DNA of 32,572 nt, taken from assembly GCA_017433295.1 (NCBI GenBank), contig JAFRHL010000028.1, forward strand, positions 1 through 32,572. The letters run 5' to 3'. The notes beneath the pieces were generated by a model. That model had not been told where the DNA came from. It saw only the letters and a list, made by a program, of their open reading frames with translations, and ran no database searches. How positions within the stretch are numbered: position 1 is the stretch's first letter; each line of letters opens with the position of its first letter. Positions 25,276-32,253 of this stretch are shown here, in pieces. A program made the position numbers and the translations under genes. The DNA comes from Eubacterium sp. (GTDB lineage Bacteria > Bacillota > Clostridia > Lachnospirales > Lachnospiraceae).

Positions 25276-25306
25276 TTGACTATTTGGATAGAAAAACATA
25301 TTCTAT
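25276..25306 (+). promoter_or_regulatory. Putative metA promoter with operator-like inverted repeat
   Basis: TTGACT (25276-25281), 17 bases, TATTCT (25299-25304). The inverted repeat ATAGAA (25288-25293) / TTCTAT (25301-25306) covers the spacer and -10 box, where a repressor would block polymerase. No SAM riboswitch or T-box was seen in the short leader to 25338. The rest of 25052-25275 is A/T-rich with nothing assignable. Confidence 0.5.
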
Positions 25307-25337
25307 AGGTATCGAAAAAGAAAAGAGATGATTAATT

Positions 25338-26267
25338 ATGCCTATCAGAATTAATGCCGATCTTCCGGCAAAGAAAATACTTGAAGATGAGAACATTTTC
25401 GTGATGGATTACGAGAGGGCCATGAGCCAGGATATCCGTCCTCTGGAAATAGTGATCATGAATCTCATGCCGACAAAACAGGCCACAGAGCTGCAGCTTC
25501 TGCGCAGCCTTTCCAACACACCCCTCCAGGTGGATATTATTTTCCTCAAAACGGAAAGCCATGATGCAAAAAATGAATCCGCCACCCATATGGATACCTT
25601 CTATCAGGTATTCTCTGATATCAAAGACCAGTATTTTGACGGTCTCATCATTACCGGCGCTCCGGTAGAGACTATGGAGTTTGAAGAAGTGGACTACTGG
25701 CCTGAACTTAAGGAAATCATGGAGTGGTCAAAGACCCATGTCACCTCCACCTTCCATATCTGCTGGGCCGCCCAGGCAGCCCTGTATTATCATTACGGCG
25801 TCCGCAAGGAAGAACTGCCGGAGAAAATATTCGGCGTATTTGAACATAAGACCATCCACGCCAAGCCCATGCTCATGCGGGGATTCGACGATGTATTTAA
25901 GGCTCCCCACTCCAGGCATACCCAGATCGTCCGCGAAGATGTGGAAAATAATCCCAACCTTACCATCCTGGCAGACTCGGAGAAAGCCGGTCCCTTCATT
26001 CTTATTGCCAAAGAAGGAAGACAGGTGTTTGTCATGGGTCATCCGGAGTACGACATCCTTACATTGGACGGCGAGTATCAGCGGGATATCAAAAAGGGAA
26101 TGGACAATGTTCCTTTCCCCCATGATTACTATAAGAACGATGATCCTGCCCAGGGCCCGGTGAAGTCCTGGCGCTGCCATGCCAATGCTTTATATACCAA
26201 CTGGCTCAATTATTACGTTTACCAGGTAACACCGTATATCCGGGAAGAGATCAAGGACATGAAATAG
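25338..26267 (+). CDS. metA: Homoserine O-acetyltransferase (MetA family)
   Basis: A 309-residue cytoplasmic enzyme that acylates homoserine, the first committed step of methionine synthesis. Catalytic residues fall at the family positions: C142 in FHICWAAQ, H235 and E237 in MGHPEYD. Residue 111 is glutamate (TGAPVE). In characterised MetA proteins E111 selects acetyl-CoA while G111 (E. coli) selects succinyl-CoA, so this enzyme most likely makes O-acetylhomoserine despite the historical succinyltransferase name. Length matches the family. The ATG follows an AAGAGATG ribosome binding site. The gene stands alone between its own promoter and a terminator. Confidence 0.96.
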   Translation: MPIRINADLPAKKILEDENIFVMDYERAMSQDIRPLEIVIMNLMPTKQATELQLLRSLSNTPLQVDIIFLKTESHDAKNESATHMDTFYQVFSDIKDQYFDGLIITGAPVETMEFEEVDYWPELKEIMEWSKTHVTSTFHICWAAQAALYYHYGVRKEELPEKIFGVFEHKTIHAKPMLMRGFDDVFKAPHSRHTQIVREDVENNPNLTILADSEKAGPFILIAKEGRQVFVMGHPEYDILTLDGEYQRDIKKGMDNVPFPHDYYKNDDPAQGPVKSWRCHANALYTNWLNYYVYQVTPYIREEIKDMK

Positions 26268-26287
26268 CCATAAACCGCATGAATAAA

Positions 26288-26318
26288 GGCTCATAACTGA
26301 GGTTGTGGGTCTTTTTTT
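26288..26318 (+). terminator. Intrinsic terminator after metA
   Basis: GGCTCATAAC (26288-26297) pairs with GTTGTGGGTC (26302-26311), ten pairs including G-U wobbles, four-base loop, followed by seven T. The stretch 26319-26511 that follows is A/T-rich and holds no gene I recognise. Confidence 0.8.
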
Positions 26319-26511
26319 ACGAAAAATAACTATTCTCAGCAGGCGAGGACGACATCCGTTCTCGCCTGTCGTCATGTGATTGAAGTGATTACTGGTCGGA
26401 GTTCATATATGTTTATTGAAAATAGCGCAACTTAATGATATGGTTATTATAGTTTTTTCGATGAAATAGTCATTATTAATATAGTTTGGTTATTATTGAG
26501 GAGGTTTCATC

Positions 26512-26841
26512 ATGAGTGATCAAGTCCAAAAAGATTTTTTAAGGAAGAGAATGGTTGAGTTAAGGGAGAAAAATCAAAAATCTCAGTCTGAACAATGATG
26601 GTAGAATTCTTGAGATTTCCAAAAAGGCTTCAGAGGAATTTAACTGTCCAGTCGATATAATTACCTATGACACAGGATTTGCTGCACGGTTAAAAGGGAC
26701 TGGTACAGCTGTTCGTTCTCTCTTTCTAGAAGAGTATATCGCGCTGATTTGTACAAATACAAAGACAGTATGCGTCCGCTGATTGAAAGGGACATGGAAG
26801 AAACGGAAAAGATACTGATGAATTCCAGCTTGTCGGGATAA
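26512..26841 (+). pseudogene. Frameshifted remnant of an unrecognised gene
   Basis: An ATG with a strong GAGGAGG ribosome binding site starts a 28-codon frame rich in lysine and glutamate (MSDQVQKDFLRKRMVEL) that stops at 26598. In another frame the sequence continues as a protein-like stretch (NNDGRILEISKKASEEFNCPVDIITYD) to about 26780. In a third frame it continues as RADLYKYKDSMRPLIERDMEETEKILMN to the stop at 26841. The pieces look like coding DNA broken by frameshifts or joined by deletions; they may come from more than one gene. I recognise none of them. Confidence 0.5.
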
Positions 26842-26895
26842 TGCGACAACAAGCTATATTGTAAGATAATCGTACTATAGATTGGAGAAATCTCC

Positions 26896-27021
26896 ATGGC
26901 AATAATAGATAAGCGGATAGATGCCGGAAAGGCATTTGACTGGGGAAGAACTTCAGAAGAATATGCAAAATACAGGGATATCTATCCGGAAGTATTTTAT
27001 AAAAAGATTGTGGACAGGTGA
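26896..27021 (+). pseudogene. N-terminal stub of a class I SAM methyltransferase
   Basis: A 41-codon frame reading [25 protein letters not shown], which matches the N-terminus of a common clostridial SAM-dependent methyltransferase. It stops just where the SAM-binding LDLGTGTG motif should follow. GGAG lies eight bases before the ATG. The rest of the gene is absent, and the TetR gene starts 22 bases downstream. Confidence 0.6.
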
Positions 27022-27043
27022 TTTTTGCTGTCGGAGGGATATC

Positions 27044-27661
27044 ATGGAAAAGGGCAATACAAGGGATGAAATACTGAACGTCGCACTCGATCTGTTTTCC
27101 GTGAATGGTTATGAAGCTACCAGCATTTCGCAGATCGCGGATGCCGTAGGCATACGAAAGGCCTCTCTGTACAGCCACTTCGGCAGCAAGCAGGAGATAC
27201 TGGATAATGTTGTAGTTTCAGTACTTACGGGATATGCAGAACACTCCATTTTTGCTAATGCCGACTGGGATGATCCTGAATTTACCAAGGATAAAGAGGG
27301 GATGACCGCTGGAGACGCTGCGAAGATGATCCAAGCTCAGGTCAGATATATAGTTCATGACCCGGCCATCAGCAGAGGAAGAAAGATGCTCTTGATCGAG
27401 CAGTTCCGCAACAAAGAGCTCGCCGTTCTGCAGACTAAGATGAATTACGCAGACATCATGAAATACTTTGAAGGTATGATCAGATTCCTTATCCGGTGCA
27501 ATACGCTTAGGGAAGCGGATACCGAGATCATGGCAGTGCAGCTCTCATCACCGATCACAGTGTGGATCAACCTGTGCGACAGGGAACCTGCCAGAGAGGA
27601 AGAAGTGATGGATCTGGTGCATAAACACGTGTTGCAGTTCTTTGAAATTTACGAAAAATAG
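27044..27661 (+). CDS. TetR/AcrR-family transcriptional regulator
   Basis: A 205-residue repressor-type protein. The N-terminal helix-turn-helix is canonical: [48 protein letters not shown] (residues 6-53). The remaining 150 residues form a helical ligand domain with no identifiable ligand. The ATG at 27044 has GGAGGG five bases upstream; an earlier in-frame start lies within the methyltransferase stub and is rejected. It is the only clearly intact gene in the 26.5-29.7 kb graveyard. An imperfect palindrome of TetR-operator type (27743-27756) lies between it and the next start codon, so it probably once controlled the downstream unit, now broken. Confidence 0.9.
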   Translation: MEKGNTRDEILNVALDLFSVNGYEATSISQIADAVGIRKASLYSHFGSKQEILDNVVVSVLTGYAEHSIFANADWDDPEFTKDKEGMTAGDAAKMIQAQVRYIVHDPAISRGRKMLLIEQFRNKELAVLQTKMNYADIMKYFEGMIRFLIRCNTLREADTEIMAVQLSSPITVWINLCDREPAREEEVMDLVHKHVLQFFEIYEK

Positions 27662-27742
27662 AATAAGACAAGTAATCAATTCTATAGAATTAATAACACC
27701 GGCCGGCCCTTAAGGCAGACCGGCAAAAAAATACACCTCAAA

Positions 27743-27756
27743 CTACCGAACGATAG
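27743..27756. promoter_or_regulatory. TetR-operator-like imperfect palindrome
   Basis: CTACCGAACGATAG has two half sites, CTAcCG and CGaTAG, with one mismatched pair around a two-base centre. It sits 87 bases after the TetR stop and 23 bases before the next start codon, where binding would block expression. Confidence 0.35.
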
Positions 27757-27779
27757 GGAGCAAAAGGAGGGGAGCAATA

Positions 27780-27962
27780 ATGTGTACAAGCATAGTAGTA
27801 AATAACAACAAGACAATAGTAGGCTGGAATCTGGATCTTCTGGATATGGAATACAGAGTCAGATCTACTGATGAAGGTGTCTATATAGAGATCAATGATG
27901 CAACAGAAGGTTGGAAGCCGCTGTTTGGCAGGACTATAGAGTGTTTACGGAAGGAGGCATAG
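27780..27962 (+). pseudogene. Truncated paralogue of the MCTSI amidohydrolase
   Basis: The first 50 codons match the start of the gene at 30231 (about 81% of 149 bases by direct count), including the Cys2 nucleophile and GWNLDLLDMEYRVR. Homology ends at PLFG, and ten unrelated codons (RTIECLRKEA) lead to a stop. It keeps a strong AAAGGAGGGG ribosome binding site. The loss of about 180 residues removes most of the Ntn fold, so it cannot be an active hydrolase. The next frame starts four bases after its stop. Confidence 0.8.
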
Positions 27963-27966
27963 GTAG

Positions 27967-28848
27967 ATGGCTTGTTTCTTTATTGTTGATACCTATATTG
28001 ATAAAAACAAAGGACGTGGTTCTTATGATGATTATATCGAGCAGGTGAAGCCTATTGTTGAAAGCTATGGCGGCGAGTATCTTGCGCGGTCAGAGAACGT
28101 TACAGCTCTTTCTCCGCTTCGCAAGCCGGATCGGGTAATAATCATACGATTCCCTCGCTCAGTCGGAGCCGGGATTCAGACCCCGGCAGTATCTGCCATG
28201 ATACCGTCACTTGTACCCGAAGATAAACTGATGAAAATCAATGGGTACAATGCATCCATACAGTCAGCAGTACAGTTCGCTGCACCTGCCGCAGCTGGAT
28301 TAGTATTATCAGCCCATAGGCTGAAGTATTTGATCTTCAGCTATGGGCTGTTCATATTACTTTGTGTACCTGCAGGCTTTTTGTGTTCGTTGTATGTGAC
28401 AAAATATTTTTCTGACAGCTATATTTATCTTAGCGGTGTGGAACTTGCAGGGTTTGCGGGTATGACGGCAGGCGGGCTGATCATGGCTTCCTTTGCTGGT
28501 AAGAGAGACCGCATGAAGATCTACGGGGGAGGTATTGCAGGTTTCGGAGTACTTGCTGTACTGCTTGCTTCAACAGGTTTATTTCCTGTATATCTTTCTC
28601 TTATGGTGGTATTCGGAATTATTCTCACGGTTGTTCAAACAGCAAGTACGACATTCCTTCAAGAGAATACCAGGGGAGATATGATCGGGAGAGTATTTGG
28701 TCAGGTCAAAGGCTATGAGACCTGGGTTGAACCTTGTCTCGTTTCTAATACGCTCGATTTACTTGACAAGGAAATACCCCGATTAAAAGATAAAATCGAA
28801 TCAGTACAGCTCTGTTTTACTACTGATCCCTTCATTAGAAGGCTGTAA
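27967..28848 (+). pseudogene. Chimeric frame: DUF1330 + MFS transporter + radical SAM pieces
   Basis: One uninterrupted 293-codon frame made of at least three gene fragments. Residues 1-60 match a DUF1330 protein (MACFFIVDTYIDKNKGRGSYDDYIEQVKP to DRVIIIRFP), cut before its end. Residues 61-240 resemble parts of a macrolide-efflux-type MFS transporter (VGAGIQTPAVSAMIPSLVPEDKLMKINGYNASIQS, later GRVFG), with an internal deletion near residue 115. Residues 245-293 resemble a radical SAM/SPL-like protein (YETWVEPCLVSNTLDLLDKEIPRLKDKI, LCFTTDPF). GGAGG lies nine bases before the ATG. A working function is doubtful: the MFS part has lost its N-terminal half and the radical SAM part its iron-sulphur motif. 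Translation could still occur. Confidence 0.7.
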
Positions 28849-28896
28849 TAGACAGCCATGATTTGGTGTTAGGACTCTACTGACCATATTTTACAC

Positions 28897-28944
28897 TTGA
28901 CTAGCTAATAAATGTTAGCTATAATATAGCTAATGATTATTAGC
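28897..28944 (+). promoter_or_regulatory. Consensus promoter covered by three overlapping palindromes
   Basis: TTGACT (28897-28902), 17 bases, TATAAT (28920-28925). GCTAAT-N4-RTTAGC occurs twice, at 28904-28919 in the spacer and at 28929-28944 just after the -10 box, with centres 25 bases apart. Between them TTAGCTATAATATAGCTAA (28915-28933) is a 19-base palindrome centred on the -10 box. This is the layout of a tightly repressed, probably autoregulated MarR- or TetR-type promoter. Its original gene appears lost. Confidence 0.75.
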
Positions 28945-28959
28945 AGAATGGAGGGGATC

Positions 28960-29082
28960 ATGCCTGCCGATAAGGTTTCATTTTGTAACCGAATTGATAT
29001 AGGAATTTTCATCTGTTTTATGGATATTTGCCTTGAGCATAACGGTGTTGGATTTGAGAAAACACTTTATGAAGGCGGCTGA
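28960..29082 (+). pseudogene. Short unrecognised frame behind the palindromic promoter
   Basis: A 40-codon frame (starts MPADKVSFCNRIDIGIF, ends EKTLYEGG) with GGAGGGG four to five bases before the ATG. I do not recognise it. It is probably a fusion of the start of the originally regulated gene to the tail of another one, as with its neighbours, but a genuine small protein cannot be excluded. Confidence 0.4.
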
Positions 29083-29111
29083 CATGCTGTTTGGATAGGA
29101 GGTAGCCAGTT

Positions 29112-29676
29112 ATGGATAATACTACGGCTAAAGTGAGCTGCTTTGCGAGGGCATATCACTTTGAGAACAACAAAACACACATTTTTGCTGATAGTATGGC
29201 GAAAAAGATTCTGGGAGATGATTTCGATTTCTTTGCTTCGGGCTATGATACTTTCTCACTCAGAAATGAAAATGCAGCAGTTCAAGTATATGAGCTGGAT
29301 CTGTCGGATCTGCTGGATGATAAGAAAATGCGGATTGGCAATGCCGGTCTGAAGACGATAGCGAAGTTTGTGCCATGTGATCTTGCTGAGGAAAGCTGGG
29401 TAGTAAAACTGCTCGAAAAGGGTTTTATGCCTTCTGAAAAATCATACGGAAGCGCTTTTATTTGAATGCGGATTTAAGGTGGCGGAGCATTTTGGAGCTG
29501 AGGATATGACAGATCGGTTCTTTGCGGATTATAACCGAAACATGCCTGAACATCCGATGACTGCGCCTGTTGGAGTGGATTATGTGTTTGCTGTGAGAGA
29601 GCTGTGTGACCGTGACCCGGAGAAAACGCAAAGAGACGGTAAGGTAGATCGCGGTTTTCAGCCGACATTTTATTAA
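29112..29676 (+). pseudogene. LCM/TIGR00027-type SAM methyltransferase gene with two deletions
   Basis: The start (DNTTAKVSCFARAYHFENNKTHIFADSMAKKILGDDFD) matches a clostridial class I methyltransferase of the leucine-carboxyl-methyltransferase-like group. The frame then jumps to FASGYDTFSLRNE, skipping the part before the SAM motif, and continues through LDLSDLLDDKKMRIGNAGLKT to YGSAFI at 29465. In a shifted frame the C-terminal end is present (LLFECGFKVAEHFGAEDMTDRFFADYNRNMPEHPMTAPVGVDYVFAVRE) to 29676. At least two internal deletions have removed about half of the gene. AGGAGG lies nine bases before the ATG. Confidence 0.75.
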
Positions 29677-29693
29677 GACATATAGAAAGGGTC

Positions 29694-30110
29694 ATGGATA
29701 AAATGGTCGCAAAACTGACCGTATTTTTTGAGGAGCCCTTTTGGGTAGGTGTTTTCGAGCAGATATCGGAAGGGCAATTATCTGTTTGTAAAGTTACATT
29801 TGGAGCAGAGCCAAAAGATTATGAAGTGTGGGAATACATCCTCAAGAATTACTATAAGCTGAAACCAAGCCCGGCTGTTAAGACTGAACTGAAAAAAACT
29901 GCTGACAATCCCAAAAGGAGACAGCGGGAAGCAAAAAAGCTGCTTCGAAATACCGGTATTGGTACGAAATCACAACACGCTCTGAAGATGCAGCGTGAGG
30001 AAATAAAAATAGAACGTAAACAGACCAGCAGGGAACAGCGGGAAGTAGAGAAACAAAGAAAGTTCGAGTTAAGGCAGCAGAAGAGAAAGGAAAAACACAG
30101 AGGGCATTGA
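29694..30110 (+). CDS. yjdF: YjdF family protein (DUF2992)
   Basis: A 138-residue protein of the YjdF/DUF2992 family. The N-terminal 60 residues are conserved (VAKLTVFFEEPFWVGVFEQI, CKVTFGAEPKDYEVWEYIL). The rest is a highly charged, lysine/arginine/glutamate-rich helix (about 75-138), suggesting nucleic-acid or ribosome contact. The function is not established; in Bacillus the gene is controlled by the yjdF riboswitch, which responds to azaaromatic compounds. No such riboswitch can be upstream here, because the methyltransferase relic ends 17 bases before it. Either ATG at 29694 or the one at 29703 may be the start; AAAGGG lies just before the first. The gene looks intact although its surroundings are decayed. 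Confidence 0.85.
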   Translation: MDKMVAKLTVFFEEPFWVGVFEQISEGQLSVCKVTFGAEPKDYEVWEYILKNYYKLKPSPAVKTELKKTADNPKRRQREAKKLLRNTGIGTKSQHALKMQREEIKIERKQTSREQREVEKQRKFELRQQKRKEKHRGH

Positions 30111-30138
30111 TTGTGGAGAGGATAGAGGAGTTGTAACT

Positions 30139-30228
30139 ATGATTATATATATAGAAAGACTGATCCTTCGTTCCCGGGAAGAAAAGGATGTAGAGAGGGA
30201 ATTGATCAGAAAGGAGAGCGTGGACTAA
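30139..30228 (+). CDS. Small frame upstream of the amidohydrolase
   Basis: A 29-codon frame (MIIYIERLILRSREEKDVER and on) with GAGGAG about nine bases before the ATG. It ends two bases before the next start codon and contains that gene's AAGGAG ribosome binding site. It could be a small leader peptide coupled to the hydrolase gene or another stub; I recognise no homologue. Confidence 0.35.
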   Translation: MIIYIERLILRSREEKDVERELIRKESVD

Positions 30229-30230
30229 AA

Positions 30231-30932
30231 ATGTGTACAAGCATTGTTGTAAATAAAAAGAAAACCATTGTAGGCTGGAACCTGGATCTTCTGGATATGG
30301 AGTACAGAGTACGGCCGTCAGACAAAGGAGTTTATATTGAAGTGAATGATGCGACAGAAGGCTGGATGCCTCTGTTTGGAGCCAATTCCCGGGGAGACTT
30401 CGTTGGAATGCCCACCTGCTGGCCTTTTGATGCGCGTTCCAATCCGACAGGACCCGGAGAAAATGTAATCCTTCTGGATATTGATCTTCTGCTGCAAAAG
30501 AAGACCCTGCAGGAGATTCGGGAGATCGTGGAAAAAACTCCTGTATTCAGCATTCCCGGTCTTACCTTTATGTCTGCTCTGTCAGATGCGGAGGGCAATG
30601 TGCTTCACATCATACCGGGTCAGGGGTTTGAGTATTACGAAAAGCCGGAATATAAGATCCTGACAAATTTCTCCCCCTATAAACAGGATTCGGAAAAGCA
30701 TCCCTGGATGGGTTGGGATCGGTATCATAAAGCAGAAGCCATGCTGAAAGACGCAGCCGACGATTTTGATGTGAGTGACTGTTTTGAGATGCTGAAAGCG
30801 GTTTCACAGGAAGTATGCCCGACGGTTGTGTCCATGGTATATGACGTGACTGAGCGGACTGTTTGGTGGTGTGAAAACCGGCAATGGACATTCCGACATG
30901 GCTGTATGTATGGACAGCTGTTATCGTTTTGA
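30231..30932 (+). CDS. Ntn-type linear amide C-N hydrolase (choloylglycine hydrolase-like)
   Basis: A 233-residue enzyme beginning MCTSIVV, in which Cys2, exposed after methionine removal, would be the N-terminal nucleophile as in the choloylglycine hydrolase/penicillin acylase family. GWNLDLLDMEYRVR and GANSRGDFVGMPTCWPFDARSN follow, and LTNFSPYK and VVSMVYDVTERTVWWCENRQW near the end fit the Ntn fold. It is shorter than bile salt hydrolases (about 320-330 residues), so a bile-salt substrate should not be assumed. The last dozen residues (RHGCMYGQLLSF) look unrelated, and the sequence beyond belongs to a different gene, so its 3' end may have been replaced. A truncated paralogue lies at 27780. 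AAGGAG lies upstream of the ATG. Confidence 0.75.
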   Translation: MCTSIVVNKKKTIVGWNLDLLDMEYRVRPSDKGVYIEVNDATEGWMPLFGANSRGDFVGMPTCWPFDARSNPTGPGENVILLDIDLLLQKKTLQEIREIVEKTPVFSIPGLTFMSALSDAEGNVLHIIPGQGFEYYEKPEYKILTNFSPYKQDSEKHPWMGWDRYHKAEAMLKDAADDFDVSDCFEMLKAVSQEVCPTVVSMVYDVTERTVWWCENRQWTFRHGCMYGQLLSF

Positions 30933-30964
30933 TCAAGTTTATCAATATTATATCCGGGTATGTT

Positions 30965-32221
30965 ATGGGTTTAAATAGAATAAGTATTCTGCTGATTATA
31001 GCTTTGTTGATCGGGTGCCTTATGTGTGCCTGTGGGAAAAAAGATAGTGAAGCCTATATAGAAAACATTGAAGAAATTAGTTCTATAGAAGATATATGCA
31101 GTGATGAGAAAGAAGCAGCAGAGCAATGGGCAAAGGGATATGACCTTTCCCTGGATGAACAGGAAGAGAAAGAATCCGAGAATGACTGCAGCACAATGAT
31201 GGAATTTATCAGGGGCATTTATGAACAGTCATATAAGGGTAAAGCATCTAATGTTGTTTTAAATGATGAAACGGTTCTTAAGATACAAAACAAATTAAAG
31301 GGAACTGGATGGCCGATTTCCACGACAGTAATATATTCAGATATGGAAAATTATAAGGGCGTTGACAATTTCCTTACTGAGTGTATGGAAGGAAAAAAAG
31401 GTTCTGTAGTAGTTTATTATGTCCATTATGATGGTGGCATTAGTAGAATGAAGTTTATTTTTGATGGAACAGACATGTATCTTGTAAATGCAAGGGGAAT
31501 CTGGAATGATGACAATAAGCCGGGGATCTCAAGTATTTCCTACACCAGAATTAAGGAGTGGAAATATACGGATAAGGGATGGTTTTGTTATGAATTATGT
31601 GTGCCGGAGCCGCCGGAGGTCAGTGAAATCGTGGATGGAAGCTGCCTGATCAGAGTGAAGCCAATGACAGAAGAACAACGAGAAGCGTCCGAAAGATATG
31701 TGTTAGGTTTAGGATATCAGGGGAACAATCTTTTGTGTTCCAATTGGGATACAGATCATATGGACCAACTGGATTACAATGGGATGTATGAGTATTTATA
31801 CAGAATGAAATATCAGCAAAAGTCCGATTTGCCAGATTTTCCCAATGGAATACCAAAAGAGGAATTTGAAAGTCAGATCATGGAGTACCTTCCGGTAACA
31901 AAAGAACAGATAAGGAAATATGCAGTATTTGATAAAGAAAATCAGACTTATTTATGGGCAAGACTTGGTTGTGGTAGTTATACGCCTACTTTTTTTGGAA
32001 CTTCTCTGCCGGAGGTTGTCGATATTAAAGAAAATGAAGATGGGACGGTTACATTAACGGTGGAGGCAGTTTGTGATATGGTCATTTGCGATGATGCAGT
32101 CATAACTCATGAACTCACGATAAAATCTGCAGAGGACGGAAGCTTTCAGTATTTGGGGAATAAAATCCTGGGTGACGGGATTAAGCACATACCAGATTAC
32201 CAATACCGGATTCGTGAATAG
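30965..32221 (+). CDS. Putative lipoprotein of unknown function
   Basis: A 418-residue protein with a lipoprotein signal: ISILLIIALLIGCLMCACGKK, cleavage likely before the second cysteine (MCAC). The mature part is acidic and soluble, with many aromatic residues and no motif I recognise. A mid-region repeats the theme of stalk plus globular domain (about 80-220 and 290-418). I chose the ATG at 30965 because the signal peptide starts there; an earlier in-frame ATG at 30884 would overlap the end of the hydrolase gene. Neither start has a good ribosome binding site, so translation may be weak or coupled to the upstream gene. A related membrane protein gene follows 32 bases later. Confidence 0.75.
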   Translation: MGLNRISILLIIALLIGCLMCACGKKDSEAYIENIEEISSIEDICSDEKEAAEQWAKGYDLSLDEQEEKESENDCSTMMEFIRGIYEQSYKGKASNVVLNDETVLKIQNKLKGTGWPISTTVIYSDMENYKGVDNFLTECMEGKKGSVVVYYVHYDGGISRMKFIFDGTDMYLVNARGIWNDDNKPGISSISYTRIKEWKYTDKGWFCYELCVPEPPEVSEIVDGSCLIRVKPMTEEQREASERYVLGLGYQGNNLLCSNWDTDHMDQLDYNGMYEYLYRMKYQQKSDLPDFPNGIPKEEFESQIMEYLPVTKEQIRKYAVFDKENQTYLWARLGCGSYTPTFFGTSLPEVVDIKENEDGTVTLTVEAVCDMVICDDAVITHELTIKSAEDGSFQYLGNKILGDGIKHIPDYQYRIRE

Positions 32222-32253
32222 AAGCTGTGGAAAACACGGAAGGATGATGAAAA

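Noticed and set aside
25205-25337. SAM riboswitch or T-box before metA.
   Set aside because: The distance from promoter to ATG is about 30 bases and no aptamer or T-box sequence is visible.
27706-27734. GGCCGGCC-rich hairpin after the TetR gene as terminator.
   Set aside because: It is followed by A residues, not T, on the plus strand, and the T run precedes it on the minus strand, so it fits neither direction.
30231-30932. Bile salt hydrolase.
   Set aside because: The MCTSI start and Ntn fold fit the broad family, but the protein is about 90 residues shorter than bile salt hydrolases and key substrate-loop residues cannot be confirmed by eye.
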